From NCBI GenBank assembly GCA_963714405.1, contig CAVQOH010000005.1:7427-71426 (forward strand): a DNA stretch of 64,000 bases, given 5' to 3'. Position numbers and translations under genes: made by a program. Of this stretch, positions 1 to 9,343 are shown one piece after another; the stretch's first letter is position 1; every line of letters begins with the position of its first letter. This DNA comes from JAZGGS01 sp963714405 (GTDB taxonomy: Bacteria > Bacteroidota > Ignavibacteria > Ignavibacteriales > Ignavibacteriaceae). The notes below the pieces were generated by a model. It ran no database searches, was not told where the DNA came from, and saw only the letters and a list, made by a program, of their open reading frames with translations.

Positions 1-254
1 AGACTTAAAACTCCTTTTAACAAAAATATATTAAAAGAGTAATTTGAAATTGCTGCGGCGGAAATATTCAGCACAAAAAGGTTTGCAATTATAAATTCTA
101 ATAATGTTGATTTATTCAGTTTCACAGCAGATTAAATTTAACCAGAAAGTGCATATATTATATTTATATTTAATTATTAAGCAAATTGCTATAAAGTAGC
201 AGCGAAAATATTTGACAAATATGCTTATAATTATCAAATTTACACAGCTTTTAA

Positions 255-2287
255 TTGGGTGTTTATATTAGTAATGCAATAAAACATATTGAAGTTAATA
301 CGGGGGTAGAGCCCGCCGAAAATGGATTAAGAAAAAAGGTAAACAATTTTTCCCCGTTTATTAAACTGCTGATAGATCTGTTAATCTATATATTCAGTTT
401 TTTAGTTTTTTATCTTGTTAAGAAAAAATCATTTATATACGATGATAATTATTTTTTGTTCCTGCCGGTAATACTGGCAGCATGGGCTTTGGGTGGAATG
501 CTTTCCGGTAAATTCCGTTTAAGGAAAGAGCATATTTTCTTTGTACGAATTAAACGGCATTATACAGCTCTTTTAATTTCACTGGGTGCAATTGCAGTGT
601 TTCTTCTTCAAACTGATTTTTCTATCTCGCGTTTTGTTGTAGCAGGTTCGCTTATAGTTGCATTTTTTGTTGAGCTGGTTATAGAACTTTTCCTTTCAGG
701 CGGTAAAATAGTTAAGCCGGATCTTGACCGCGGACCTGTTTCATATCTTTTTGTTGTTCTTGATTTTGTTCTTTTAAGCTGGATACTTTTTTTCTTATAT
801 GAAATTAAAATAGGTTTTGTAAACCTGGAAGAAAAACAGGTATTGCTTCTATTAGCTACTTATTTCAGCTGGTTTATTGCTGCATTTATTACACATCAAT
901 TTAAGCCGTTTACAAAAACATTTAATTTCTGGCGCGCAATGGGACTGCAGCTTAAGTTTTATATTCTGCTTATTGCCCTGACTTCAATTATAGTTTACAT
1001 TTTACAGTTCCCTGATTATTACCGGACACTTTATTTAACAAGTGTTCTGCTGTATTCATTCTGGTCATTAATATTTACAGGATTCCTTTACCTTGATAAG
1101 GTTCCGCAAAAAACTGATGAAATAAAAAGTGAATTCTTAAAAGCGTATGAAATAAATGTACCGTATGTAAATGGCAAAGGTGAGTTTAGTGATATAAGAT
1201 ACAGGTTTGAGAAAAAAACAGTAACTGATTCAGAACTTAAAACAAAACTGGAATACATTTACTTTAAGGGATTCCCGGAAGTATTTGATTTTCTTGAACG
1301 TAAGCTTGATCTGAGTTCATTTAATATGGATCATACGCTGGTTCTCCGTTCTGCAGATGTTTACAATGTTGAGGTTTTACCGGAAGAACAATTAGAATTA
1401 TTTGTAAATCTTCATAAGCTAAATGATATACGCAGACTTAACCGTTATTTTATTGATATAAACAAACGGCTTCAAAAGGGCGGTGTTTTCGTGGGTAATT
1501 TTGAACCGTTAAAATACCGGCGTAAAAGATTTCTTCAGCGCTATCCTTATTTGATTGCGGATTTATTTTACCTGGTTGATTTTATATGGCACCGTGTTAC
1601 ACCAAAAATTCCTGTAATACGCAAACTCTTTTTTGCGTTCACAAAAGGAAAAAACCGTGCTTTATCACTGGCAGAAGGTTTGGGAAGGTTGTACTACTGC
1701 GGGTTTGAAGTTCTCGATTTGAAAGACCAGGATAATCTTTGTTATGTGATTGCAAAAAAAATTAAAGAACCGTCACTTGATCAAAATCCATCATACAGCC
1801 CTATATTAAAAATGAGGCGCATAGGAAAAGCGGGTAAACCGTTTTTTGTTTACAAGCTTAGAACTATGCATCCATATTCTGAATACCTGCAGGCATTTAT
1901 TTACCAGCAGAACAAGCTTGATAAGGGAGGAAAATTTAAAAATGATTTCCGTGTTACACCTGGGGCTCAATCCTTCGTAAATTATGGATAGATGAACTGC
2001 CCATGTTAATTAACTGGTTAAAAGGTGATTGCAAATTATACGGCATCCGCCCGCTAAGTGAACATTACCTGAGTTTATATGAAGAAAATTTCAGAAGAAG
2101 AAGAATGATGTATAAACCGGGACTGATTCCCCCGTACTATGCTGATATGCCGTCAGATCTTGATGAAATTATTTTATCCGAAGAAAAATATCTCAACAAT
2201 TTTGATAAGAACAGGATCAAAACTGATTTTATCTATTTCTGGAAATCCTTTAACAATATTATATTAAAAAAGAAGCGAAGTGCGTGA
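255..2287 (+). CDS. Membrane-bound sugar transferase (WcaJ/PssY-like), frameshifted
   Basis: Probable envelope polysaccharide initiating or related sugar transferase. The N-terminal ~280 residues hold several hydrophobic membrane segments. A middle region of unknown role follows. The C-terminal part carries bacterial sugar transferase signatures (VYKLRTM, then LWIDELPMLINWLKGD and YGIRPLSEHY). The reading frame breaks near 1960-1965: the first frame runs to a stop at 1991, while the family motif TWGSILRKLWIDELP continues in the next frame to 2287, consistent with one missing base. The usual GD-M/F-S-LVGPRP loop is altered to GDCKLYGIRP, so substrate and activity are uncertain. A TTG at 255 is the only early start and has no clear Shine-Dalgarno. 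Wzi-like and wecB genes follow on the same strand. Confidence 0.7.
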
Positions 2288-2300
2288 TTATATGTCCAAA

Positions 2301-2405
2301 GTTCAATGTTTTGGAGTTCAATGTTTTGGAGTTCAGTGTTTTGGAGTTCAGTGTTTTGGAGTTCAGTGTTTTGGAGTTCAGTGTTTTGGAGTCCGATGTT
2401 TTGAA
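2301..2405. repeat. 15-bp minisatellite, seven copies
   Basis: Seven head-to-tail 15-bp units run from 2301 to 2405. The first two read gttcaatgttttgga, the next four gttcagtgttttgga, and the seventh is degenerate (gtccgatgttttgaa). Decayed copies of the same word appear just downstream. It lies between the sugar transferase and an S23-like gene fragment. The minus strand is open through the array and would give a (SKTLN)n peptide, which is a by-product of the repeat. Confidence 0.9.
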
Positions 2406-2474
2406 GTCTAAAGTTTGGGTTTCCAGATTTAGTTTCAAACTGTTTTTACAGTAAATTACTTTTAACAATTAGTT

Positions 2475-2555
2475 ATGAAAATTAATAGATTTGAAGATAT
2501 TGATTCCTGGATTGAAGCCAGGAAATTAACAAAGAAGATTCAACATTGGACGTAG
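2475..2555 (+). pseudogene. Remnant of S23-type four-helix bundle protein gene
   Basis: The short frame from ATG 2475 encodes MKINRFEDIDSWIEARKLTK and then breaks off at a stop at 2553-2555. That opening is the typical N-terminus of the four-helix bundle (23S rRNA intervening sequence, S23) family, whose members are about 115-125 residues. Only about 21 residues are preserved. The DNA then passes directly into low-complexity text of the same flavour as the 15-bp repeat upstream (acattggacgtaggacactc). This is seen in sequence; that it is a truncated gene rather than a small functional ORF is inference. Confidence 0.6.
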
Positions 2556-2597
2556 GACACTCGACTTCAGACTCTTAAATCAATTAACAGTTTTTAT

Positions 2598-4197
2598 ATG
2601 AAATTTATACTATTCATTTTATTATTAAACATTTCAGTGTTAGCCCAGGTAGTATATACACCGCTTTACAGTGATGTGTACGATTTTTTAGAAAGGCAGT
2701 CATTAAAGAATAATATAACACTGGATGACGAAATAAAACCATTTTCCAGGAAGTATATTGCTGAGAAACTTAATGAATTAGATCCTGTAACTGATAAGCT
2801 AAACACAGTTGAAAAGAAAGAATATGAATTTTATAAGAAGGAATACGCTTATGAGTTGAACGAGCCTGATAATGAAAGATGGTATCTTTTTAGTTACGGA
2901 GATTCACTCTTCTCCGCTAAATTTTCTCCGATTGCAGGTTATGGTTTGTCAACAACCGGAAATGCAGAACGGTCATACAAGGTGGATTGGTTTTTCTGCC
3001 TTTGGAACCTACCATAATTGGTTTGGCGCAAGTGTTGATATAAGAGATAAAGGTGAGTTTGGTGATAATGTAGATAAGAAAAAATTCTTTACTCCTGAAA
3101 CAGGGGCAAACTTTAAGGGCGCACCGAACGGTATAGAATATAATGATGTAAAAGGAAGTATAAACTTTAACTGGAAATGGGGATCGGCATCAGTTATAAA
3201 AGATTATTTTAACTGGGGTCACGGAAAATTCGGCCAGCTGATTTTATCCGCAAAACCACCCGATTACCCAAGAATTGAACTTCATCTTAAACCTGCTGAA
3301 TGGCTCAGGTTTTCTTACATTCATGGATGGCTTAACTCACTTGTGATAGACTCATCTTCAATTCAATATGAACATACCGGAAGTATTGAACCGGAAATTT
3401 ATGAAGCATATATAAATAAATACATTGCTGCCAATCTTTTAACTATTTCACCATTTAGCGGATTGGATATCTCAGTTGGCAACTCATTTGTTTACAGCGG
3501 TGATCTCAGACCTGAAATGTTTATACCTTTTTTATTCTTTAAGTGGCTTGATCATAATACAGGCAGAGGCAGTATAAATGATGGCAACGGTACACTTTAT
3601 TTTGATGTTTCGGCAAAGTATCCAAAAGATTTCCAATTTTATTCTACCGTTTTTATTGATGTAACGGAAATAAGAAATGTCCTGGAAAATAATTTCAGCA
3701 ACACATGGGTCGGCTATACTTTTGGTGCAAAGAAGGTAGATCTTTTTGCTGATAATCTGGATCTTCAAATTGAATACACAAGAATAAATCCCTGGATATA
3801 TGAGCATCGCAAGGAAACAACCACTTACAAACATTTAGATTATAATTTGGGTCACTGGCTCGGGCAAAATGCTGATCAGGTGAGGATACAATTCAACTAT
3901 AGACCATTGAGGGGTTTAAAATTTGAATTGTACATTGAGCGTGCGAGAAAAGGAGGACTTGATGATATTTATTATGCATATCAGGGAATGGATGAATTTA
4001 ACAAATCATTTTTGTATTCTCCGCTAAGAGAGGATAAATATTTAGGTGTAAACTGCCGTTTTGAATATTTCCACGATTTAATCCTGCTGGGTAATTACAG
4101 GTATTCTGAAATTGAGGATGAGAATACAGATCGAACACCTTCATTTTTAGCGGGTAAAAAACATTCGTTTTCCTTAACTCTTTTTTATGGTATGTAG
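2598..4197 (+). CDS. Capsule assembly Wzi family outer-membrane protein, frameshifted
   Basis: Likely outer-membrane beta-barrel that helps anchor or assemble surface polysaccharide. A signal peptide (MKFILFILLLNISVLAQ) precedes a periplasmic stretch of about 90 residues and a long region of alternating aromatic and polar strands typical of the Wzi/CapA barrel (for example YFNWGHGKFGQLILS). The frame shifts near 2980-2985: the first frame ends at 3017, and the family-like sequence resumes as RWIGFSAFGTYHNWFGASVD in the frame ending at 4197. One extra base explains it. Total length of about 530 residues fits the family. It lies between a sugar transferase and wecB, supporting an envelope glycan role. 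Confidence 0.75.
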
Positions 4198-4252
4198 CAA
4201 TAATAAAATATTCCACTATTTAAAATTGAATTCTGCCAGTCTGAAAATTTTG

Positions 4253-4260
4253 TAACTTTG
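4253..4260 (+). promoter_or_regulatory. Candidate Bacteroidota-type -7 element upstream of wecB
   Basis: The octamer taactttg matches the TAnnTTTG -7 consensus known from Bacteroidota primary sigma factor promoters and ends 33 bases before the wecB start codon. A TTG lies about 24 bases upstream, slightly further than the usual -33 spacing. One match of this size can occur by chance. Confidence 0.35.
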
Positions 4261-4293
4261 CACATCAAATAAATGTTTAACAGTTAATCAATT

Positions 4294-5391
4294 ATGAAAA
4301 AAATTATCTCGGTTGTTGGCGCCCGTCCAAATTTTATGAAAGTGGCACCAATACATAAAGCGTTCAAAAATTATAATACCCGTGTAAAACACCTCATCTG
4401 CCATACCGGTCAGCATTATGATGAAAAGATGTCTAAAATCTTTTTTGAAGAACTGCAATTGCCAAAACCTGATTTTTATCTTGGAATTGGAAGCGGCTCA
4501 CATGCTGAACAAACCGGTAAAATAATGATTGAGTTTGAAAAAATTCTGCTTAAAGAAAAACCTGATCTTGTAATAGTTGTTGGAGATGTTAATTCAACAA
4601 TTGCCTGCAGCTTAACTGCTGCAAAACTGCAAATTAAAACTGCACACGTAGAAGCGGGATTACGCAGCTTTGATAGAGAAATGCCGGAAGAGATAAACCG
4701 GTTACTTACGGATTCTATTTCTGATTTACTTTTTGTGACTGAAAAAAGCGGTATCGAAAATCTGAAGAATGAGGGTGTGAGTGACGATAAAGTGTTTTTT
4801 GTCGGGAATGTAATGATTGATAACCTTGTTAATCATCTTGAGCAGGCAGAAAACTCGGAAATTATGAATAATCTTAATATCCGGACAGGAAAATTTGTTC
4901 TTGTAACCATGCACCGTCCAAGTAATGTTGATTCTACTTTACAGCTGGAAAAAATAGTACAAATGTTAAATTCTGTTGCTGCAAAGACAAAAATAATTTT
5001 TCCAATACATCCAAGAACAAGGAAAAACCTGGAATCCGGTGATCTGCTTAAAGGATTGGCTGAAAATATAATTTTAACTGAACCGATTGGTTATATTGAT
5101 TTTCTTCACCTGCTCCGGAATTCTGAATTGATAATAACAGATAGCGGCGGTATTCAGGAAGAAAGCACTTTTTTAGGGGTTCAATGCATTACAACAAGAA
5201 AAAGTACTGAAAGACCTGTAACAGTTGATATTGGAACAAATCATCTTGTGGGAGATGATTTTGATAAAGCAGGAAATCTGGCTGTAAAAATATTAAATGG
5301 GGAAAAGAAAAACGGCAAAATCCCAAAGCTTTGGGATGGAAAGGCTGCCGACAGGATAGTTGAAATAATATTAGCTAAATCATTGAAATAA
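4294..5391 (+). CDS. wecB: UDP-N-acetylglucosamine 2-epimerase (non-hydrolysing)
   Basis: Interconverts UDP-GlcNAc and UDP-ManNAc in the cytoplasm, feeding ManNAc-containing surface glycans. At 365 residues the protein is full length. Family landmarks are present in order: GARPNFMKVAPI at the N-terminus, TGQHYDEKMS, GDVNST, HVEAGLRSFDREMPEE (the two conserved glutamates), TMHRPSNVD (the conserved histidine) and TDSGGIQEES in the UDP-binding C-terminal half. It starts at ATG 4294 without a strong Shine-Dalgarno. It follows the Wzi-like gene by about 95 bases and has a candidate promoter in that gap. Its 3' end converges on the DUF2207 gene. Confidence 0.95.
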   Translation: MKKIISVVGARPNFMKVAPIHKAFKNYNTRVKHLICHTGQHYDEKMSKIFFEELQLPKPDFYLGIGSGSHAEQTGKIMIEFEKILLKEKPDLVIVVGDVNSTIACSLTAAKLQIKTAHVEAGLRSFDREMPEEINRLLTDSISDLLFVTEKSGIENLKNEGVSDDKVFFVGNVMIDNLVNHLEQAENSEIMNNLNIRTGKFVLVTMHRPSNVDSTLQLEKIVQMLNSVAAKTKIIFPIHPRTRKNLESGDLLKGLAENIILTEPIGYIDFLHLLRNSELIITDSGGIQEESTFLGVQCITTRKSTERPVTVDIGTNHLVGDDFDKAGNLAVKILNGEKKNGKIPKLWDGKAADRIVEIILAKSLK

Positions 5392-5423
5392 AATAACATA
5401 CAATTAATTTTCTAACTAAATTT

Positions 5424-7370
5424 CTACCATCCTCCCCCACCGCCTCCGCCTCCGCCCCCACCTGAAGAACCACCACCGCCTCCACCTGATGATGAACCCG
5501 GAGCTGTTGATGAGGAAGATATTGTACTTGAAAAGCTGCTCCCAAATGAAGATGCAAAACCAGCTGCTCCCACTGTGCTGATTGCTGCACCGTGATACCA
5601 GTCCGGCGAGTAATCGCTAATCTTTGAAATCACATCAGAGAACTGTTCAGACCATTCATTTTCAACATTTAGTGCGAGAGCAAATGGCAGATATTTTTCA
5701 TAAAGCTCAATAGTCTTTTCAGGAATTTTTGCTTTAATAAGATTATCAATTTCAGCTACAGAAAGGTACATCTTGAATCCCTCAATCTTATCCATCATCT
5801 TTCTGCCAAGCAAAGTAGGTGCCTTTAAAAGATGATAGAAAATAAGATTTGTTAATGCGATTGCACCTATTACAATAATCAACAGTGGTGAGCCGGCTTC
5901 AACAAGCAAAAATAATCCAAATATTTCACCGATTACAAAAGGAATTGAAAAAGCGGAAATAAACAGAGCCGCCAAAATTGCACCGACTTTGCCTTTCTTT
6001 TTTGTTACAACATTGCGCCAGGCTTTAAATACAGTAAAAAGTAAAAAGGCTACACCCATACTCCAAAAAGTTGTCCATATTAAACTAAAAGCAAGTTCTG
6101 CGGATGCATACAATCCTGATATTATAAGTACAACCAGAGAAATAACAATACCGATAATAAAATATTTAAGATTGGTAATGAAATAAGATTTTTCATAATT
6201 ATTCTTAAGTGATTTTTTTAAGGCTGTTATTGCCTTTTTAATTGTAACATGATTTTTTTGTTTTAATTCCAGCATTGGCTTTTGTTTTCCATCCTGTAAA
6301 GATGTTTTATTAGAAAAGCTAAGCTTGGAAAATAATTTTTGTTCATCTTTAAATAGAACACTACTACTTTTTTCACGTTTTACAAGTGAGTACTCACCGT
6401 CTTTCTCTTCAATTGCTATATGACCCTTTACTGCTATATCTATCACTGCAGAGGTAAAAACTTTATCGTCATATCCCATTTCAGTAATATACCTTGCAGC
6501 TGCCGGAGATAAATCTGCAGGTGGCTCAAACAAAGGAATGATAGTTCCTTTTTGCGGATCCTTTCCAACTTTAAACCAGATAAGTGAATAGTATATGAGA
6601 AGAATTAATACACCAGCTATGCCAATTATCGATGAGATATTATCCTGGATAAAATAAGCCAGTTTATCTTCTGCAGTAGGTTCATAAACAAATCCCTTTG
6701 GAAATTGAACTACAATAGTAAATCCTTCAGTTGGATTTAACTTTCTTGTTGTGTTAAAATTAACTTTTGATCCGATTACTTCGCCCTTATAATCACTTCC
6801 TGTACTTCCCTGATAACCGGTAAATGCTGTTATTTTTATTTTACTAGGCGTTATACCAAAAGGCAGGTTTACCACAGCACTTGCTTTTTCTATTACAAAA
6901 TTCCAGCCGTTTCCCGTAACATTCCAATACAGTTCATCAAAATTTTCAAAAAACCCGAGTTGCCTGTTTGTTTTATATTTTATTGTATATGTATAATCAC
7001 CGGGTTTTAGAAATATATTTTCATTTCCGATGTAAACTCTAACGCCGTTACTTACATTTTCCGTACGAAAGTTTTCATTTCTGCCATCACGCAGAACTTC
7101 AGTAACATCAAATTTGATTATTACGTTGCTGCCGTGTTTATCTTTATATTTTGTAGGAAAATCTCTGTAAATACCTCTCTTAATACTTACCCCCCGGCTA
7201 TGAACTTTAATTTTCTCAGCAACATTCATTGAGCCGTCTTCATTGATTGTTATTTCGCTGTCATAGGAAATAATTCTTTCGCTGTTATCAGTTATACTGC
7301 TCGCAGTAATTGTACAATGAAATGATAGTATCAGGAATAAAACAAAGATGAAAAAAGATTTATTTATCAT
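5424..7370 (-). CDS. DUF2207 family membrane protein with glycine-rich tail
   Basis: A signal peptide (MINKSFFIFVLFLILSFHCT) is followed by the extracytoplasmic DUF2207 domain of about 210 residues (ISYDSEITINEDGSMNVAEK, RGIYRDFPTKY, LYWNVTGNGW). After that come a transmembrane helix, a cytoplasmic segment, two or three further helices, and a conserved C-terminal part ending in a run of Ser/Gly blocks and eleven near-continuous glycines. The family has no firmly established function. It occurs repeatedly beside lemA, as here, where the two genes overlap by four bases. Length of 648 residues is usual. The poly-glycine end is typical of the family and not an artefact. Confidence 0.85.
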   Translation of the reverse strand: MINKSFFIFVLFLILSFHCTITASSITDNSERIISYDSEITINEDGSMNVAEKIKVHSRGVSIKRGIYRDFPTKYKDKHGSNVIIKFDVTEVLRDGRNENFRTENVSNGVRVYIGNENIFLKPGDYTYTIKYKTNRQLGFFENFDELYWNVTGNGWNFVIEKASAVVNLPFGITPSKIKITAFTGYQGSTGSDYKGEVIGSKVNFNTTRKLNPTEGFTIVVQFPKGFVYEPTAEDKLAYFIQDNISSIIGIAGVLILLIYYSLIWFKVGKDPQKGTIIPLFEPPADLSPAAARYITEMGYDDKVFTSAVIDIAVKGHIAIEEKDGEYSLVKREKSSSVLFKDEQKLFSKLSFSNKTSLQDGKQKPMLELKQKNHVTIKKAITALKKSLKNNYEKSYFITNLKYFIIGIVISLVVLIISGLYASAELAFSLIWTTFWSMGVAFLLFTVFKAWRNVVTKKKGKVGAILAALFISAFSIPFVIGEIFGLFLLVEAGSPLLIIVIGAIALTNLIFYHLLKAPTLLGRKMMDKIEGFKMYLSVAEIDNLIKAKIPEKTIELYEKYLPFALALNVENEWSEQFSDVISKISDYSPDWYHGAAISTVGAAGFASSFGSSFSSTISSSSTAPGSSSGGGGGGSSGGGGGGGGGGGW

Positions 7371-7915
7371 AATTTTACTTCCGGAGATTTTCTTTCAGTT
7401 GCAAAAGTTATTTCAAAATACTCTTCAGGATTAAATTTTAATAATCCCGCAACAATGTTATTAGGAAAAGACTCGACTTTTATATTATAATTTCTAACTG
7501 TACCGTTATAATACCTTCTTGAATACTGAATCTGGTCTTCAATTTCGGTAAGCTGCTTTTGAAGATCAAGAAAATTTTCATTTGCCTTTAAATCAGGATA
7601 ATCCTCAGCAACGGCAAAAATGTTTTTTAACATACCGGATATATCAGTTTCAACAGTTGATTTTTCTTTAATGTTTTCCACCTGTGTTGATCTAGCTCTT
7701 TTTTCGGTAATCTCTTCAAAAAGATTTCTTTCATGCGAACTGTAACCTTTAACAGTTGCAACAAGGTTTGGTATTAAGTTATGTCTTCGTTTTAACTGCA
7801 CATCAATTCCGCTCCAGGCTTCCTTCATTAAATTGCGCTGTTTTATAAATACATTATAGATTATGATAAACCATATAATTATAAGTACTGCGGCAATTAT
7901 TATATAAGTAATCAA
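7367..7915 (-). CDS. LemA family protein
   Basis: A small membrane-anchored protein of 182 residues. One N-terminal transmembrane helix is followed by the LemA helical-bundle region with EAWSGIDVQLKRRHNLIPNL, the family's best conserved stretch, and YNIKVESFPNNIVAGLL near the end. LemA proteins are widespread but of unclear role. They commonly pair with DUF2207/TPM-domain membrane proteins, and here the stop overlaps the DUF2207 start by four bases, implying translational coupling. The upstream HAD gene also overlaps by four bases, so the four genes from NUDIX to DUF2207 form one transcription unit. Confidence 0.9.
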   Translation of the reverse strand: MITYIIIAAVLIIIWFIIIYNVFIKQRNLMKEAWSGIDVQLKRRHNLIPNLVATVKGYSSHERNLFEEITEKRARSTQVENIKEKSTVETDISGMLKNIFAVAEDYPDLKANENFLDLQKQLTEIEDQIQYSRRYYNGTVRNYNIKVESFPNNIVAGLLKFNPEEYFEITFATERKSPEVKL

Positions 7916-8589
7916 TTATTTTTTCCTTCTGATACTAATAATTCAAAAAACTCGTTTAAGTTATTTAAAACGGGTACGCCTAATTTTTGTAATCGTTTCT
8001 TATTCTGATGACCGTTTGATATTAAAATGCAATCAATACCAAGTCCGCCTGCAACTTCAAGATCATGAGTAGTATCCCCAACCAGCAAAGTTTTCTTATT
8101 GCTGCCGTTCAGATTTATTTTTTTCATCAGTTCTATTCCCAGCTGCAATTTACTGCCTGCATAGATGTTATCAAGTCCTGAAATATGCTCAAAATATTTA
8201 TCAATATTGAAAAATTTAATAATCGCTTCAAGCGTATTATGTTTATATGCAGAAAGTAAATACTGTTTTTTCCCTTTCTCTTTGAGAAGATCCATCGTTT
8301 CGTTTGCAAACGGATACAATTTACAGTTAAGTTTTTTCTCTTCATATTCAACCATAAAATCTTTTCCAAGCAATTCAAATGATTTATTTTCAAAGCTGTG
8401 GCCGGCAAGTTTGTAATATTCTTCAACAGGAAAAGTAAATATTTCACGGTATTTTTCAATTGATATTTCCGGGAGAGATTCATTTCTTAAAAGATTGTTC
8501 ATTATAGAAGAACACAATTCTACATCATCAAGAAGAGTTCCATTCCAGTCCCAGATTAAATGATCGTATTTTAATAATGTATTTATCAT
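7912..8589 (-). CDS. HAD family hydrolase (phosphoglycolate phosphatase-like)
   Basis: A cytoplasmic phosphatase of the haloacid dehalogenase superfamily, 225 residues. Motif I is DWNGTLLDD near residues 14-22, motif II falls at YLLSAYKHN, the motif III lysine is in AGSKLQLG, and motif IV is LLVGDTTHDLEVA. The helical cap between motifs I and II suggests subclass I. It resembles Gph-type enzymes, but substrate cannot be read from sequence. Four-base overlaps join it to the NUDIX gene upstream and lemA downstream. Confidence 0.88.
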   Translation of the reverse strand: MINTLLKYDHLIWDWNGTLLDDVELCSSIMNNLLRNESLPEISIEKYREIFTFPVEEYYKLAGHSFENKSFELLGKDFMVEYEEKKLNCKLYPFANETMDLLKEKGKKQYLLSAYKHNTLEAIIKFFNIDKYFEHISGLDNIYAGSKLQLGIELMKKINLNGSNKKTLLVGDTTHDLEVAGGLGIDCILISNGHQNKKRLQKLGVPVLNNLNEFFELLVSEGKNN

Positions 8590-9248
8590 TTTTTTTTATC
8601 TGTTATTATCTTACAAAATTCCTGCACAATCTTTGCAGTCATCCCCCACACTATTTCACCAGGCGAACTATAAACCAGTACTTTATGCTTTGCCTTTCTC
8701 CATGTATTTCCATAATGAGCAGGTAATCCTAATTTTTTTACTGGAAGCAGCTCAATGTTATTTCCTTTTTCATCAACACTAAATGGCCGGGCAGTAACGT
8801 TAATGTGGTATACAGAAGGTTTGTTTTTCAAAAAATATGAGATGGGAATAGTAAATACTTTTTCAACTTCGTTAACATCAATATTTAATTCATCGAAGGA
8901 ATTGATTTTCAGAAAAGCAATGTATGGATCAATAGTTATACCCATTGGTGCGACAAGCGTACCCATTTTACCAAGCAGTTCTATACTGCCTTCATCAATT
9001 CCAAGTTCTTCAATTGTTTCCCTTAAAGCAGTATCCTGCAAGGTTTTATCCCTTTGCTTATCAAATTCTCCCCCAGGAAAACTAACTTCACCTCCCTGCC
9101 GGATTTTCGGAGATCTCTTTTCAAACAGGAAATGATACTCATCATTTAAATAAACGATAGAAACGAGTACTGCAGAGTTAAAGTAATCATTTTTACCTAT
9201 AATTTCCTGGGATTCAGAAAATATTTTACGAATTAAACTTATCTGCAA
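8586..9248 (-). CDS. NUDIX hydrolase, CoA pyrophosphatase-like
   Basis: Hydrolyses a nucleoside-diphosphate-linked compound, most likely coenzyme A, judged from family resemblance. The Nudix box is present as GGEFDKQ then ALRETIEELGI around residues 57-82. It is preceded by the CoA-pyrophosphatase-type block FEKRSPKIRQGGEVSFPGG and followed by VAPMGITIDPYIAFL, both features of the NudL/YeaB group. At 220 residues it is a normal length. First gene of the minus-strand unit with the HAD, lemA and DUF2207 genes. Confidence 0.87.
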   Translation of the reverse strand: MQISLIRKIFSESQEIIGKNDYFNSAVLVSIVYLNDEYHFLFEKRSPKIRQGGEVSFPGGEFDKQRDKTLQDTALRETIEELGIDEGSIELLGKMGTLVAPMGITIDPYIAFLKINSFDELNIDVNEVEKVFTIPISYFLKNKPSVYHINVTARPFSVDEKGNNIELLPVKKLGLPAHYGNTWRKAKHKVLVYSSPGEIVWGMTAKIVQEFCKIITDKKK

Positions 9249-9343
9249 TTTGATTTTGTAATAAGTAAAGAATACTTCTAATATAAAAATAAAGATATAA
9301 TTATATTATTTGCTGAAAGAAATTTTATGCGTGGCACATTAAA

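Noticed and set aside
2301..2405. CRISPR array
   Set aside because: The units are adjacent with no unique spacers, and no cas gene is in the window.
2259..2468. Minus-strand ORF encoding a (SKTLN)n repeat peptide
   Set aside because: It is only the open frame of the 15-bp minisatellite, whose unit is a multiple of three. No start signal or non-repeat conserved part.
5375..5590. Minus-strand ORF rich in Gln/His/Val
   Set aside because: Frame shadow of the glycine-rich codons at the end of the DUF2207 gene.
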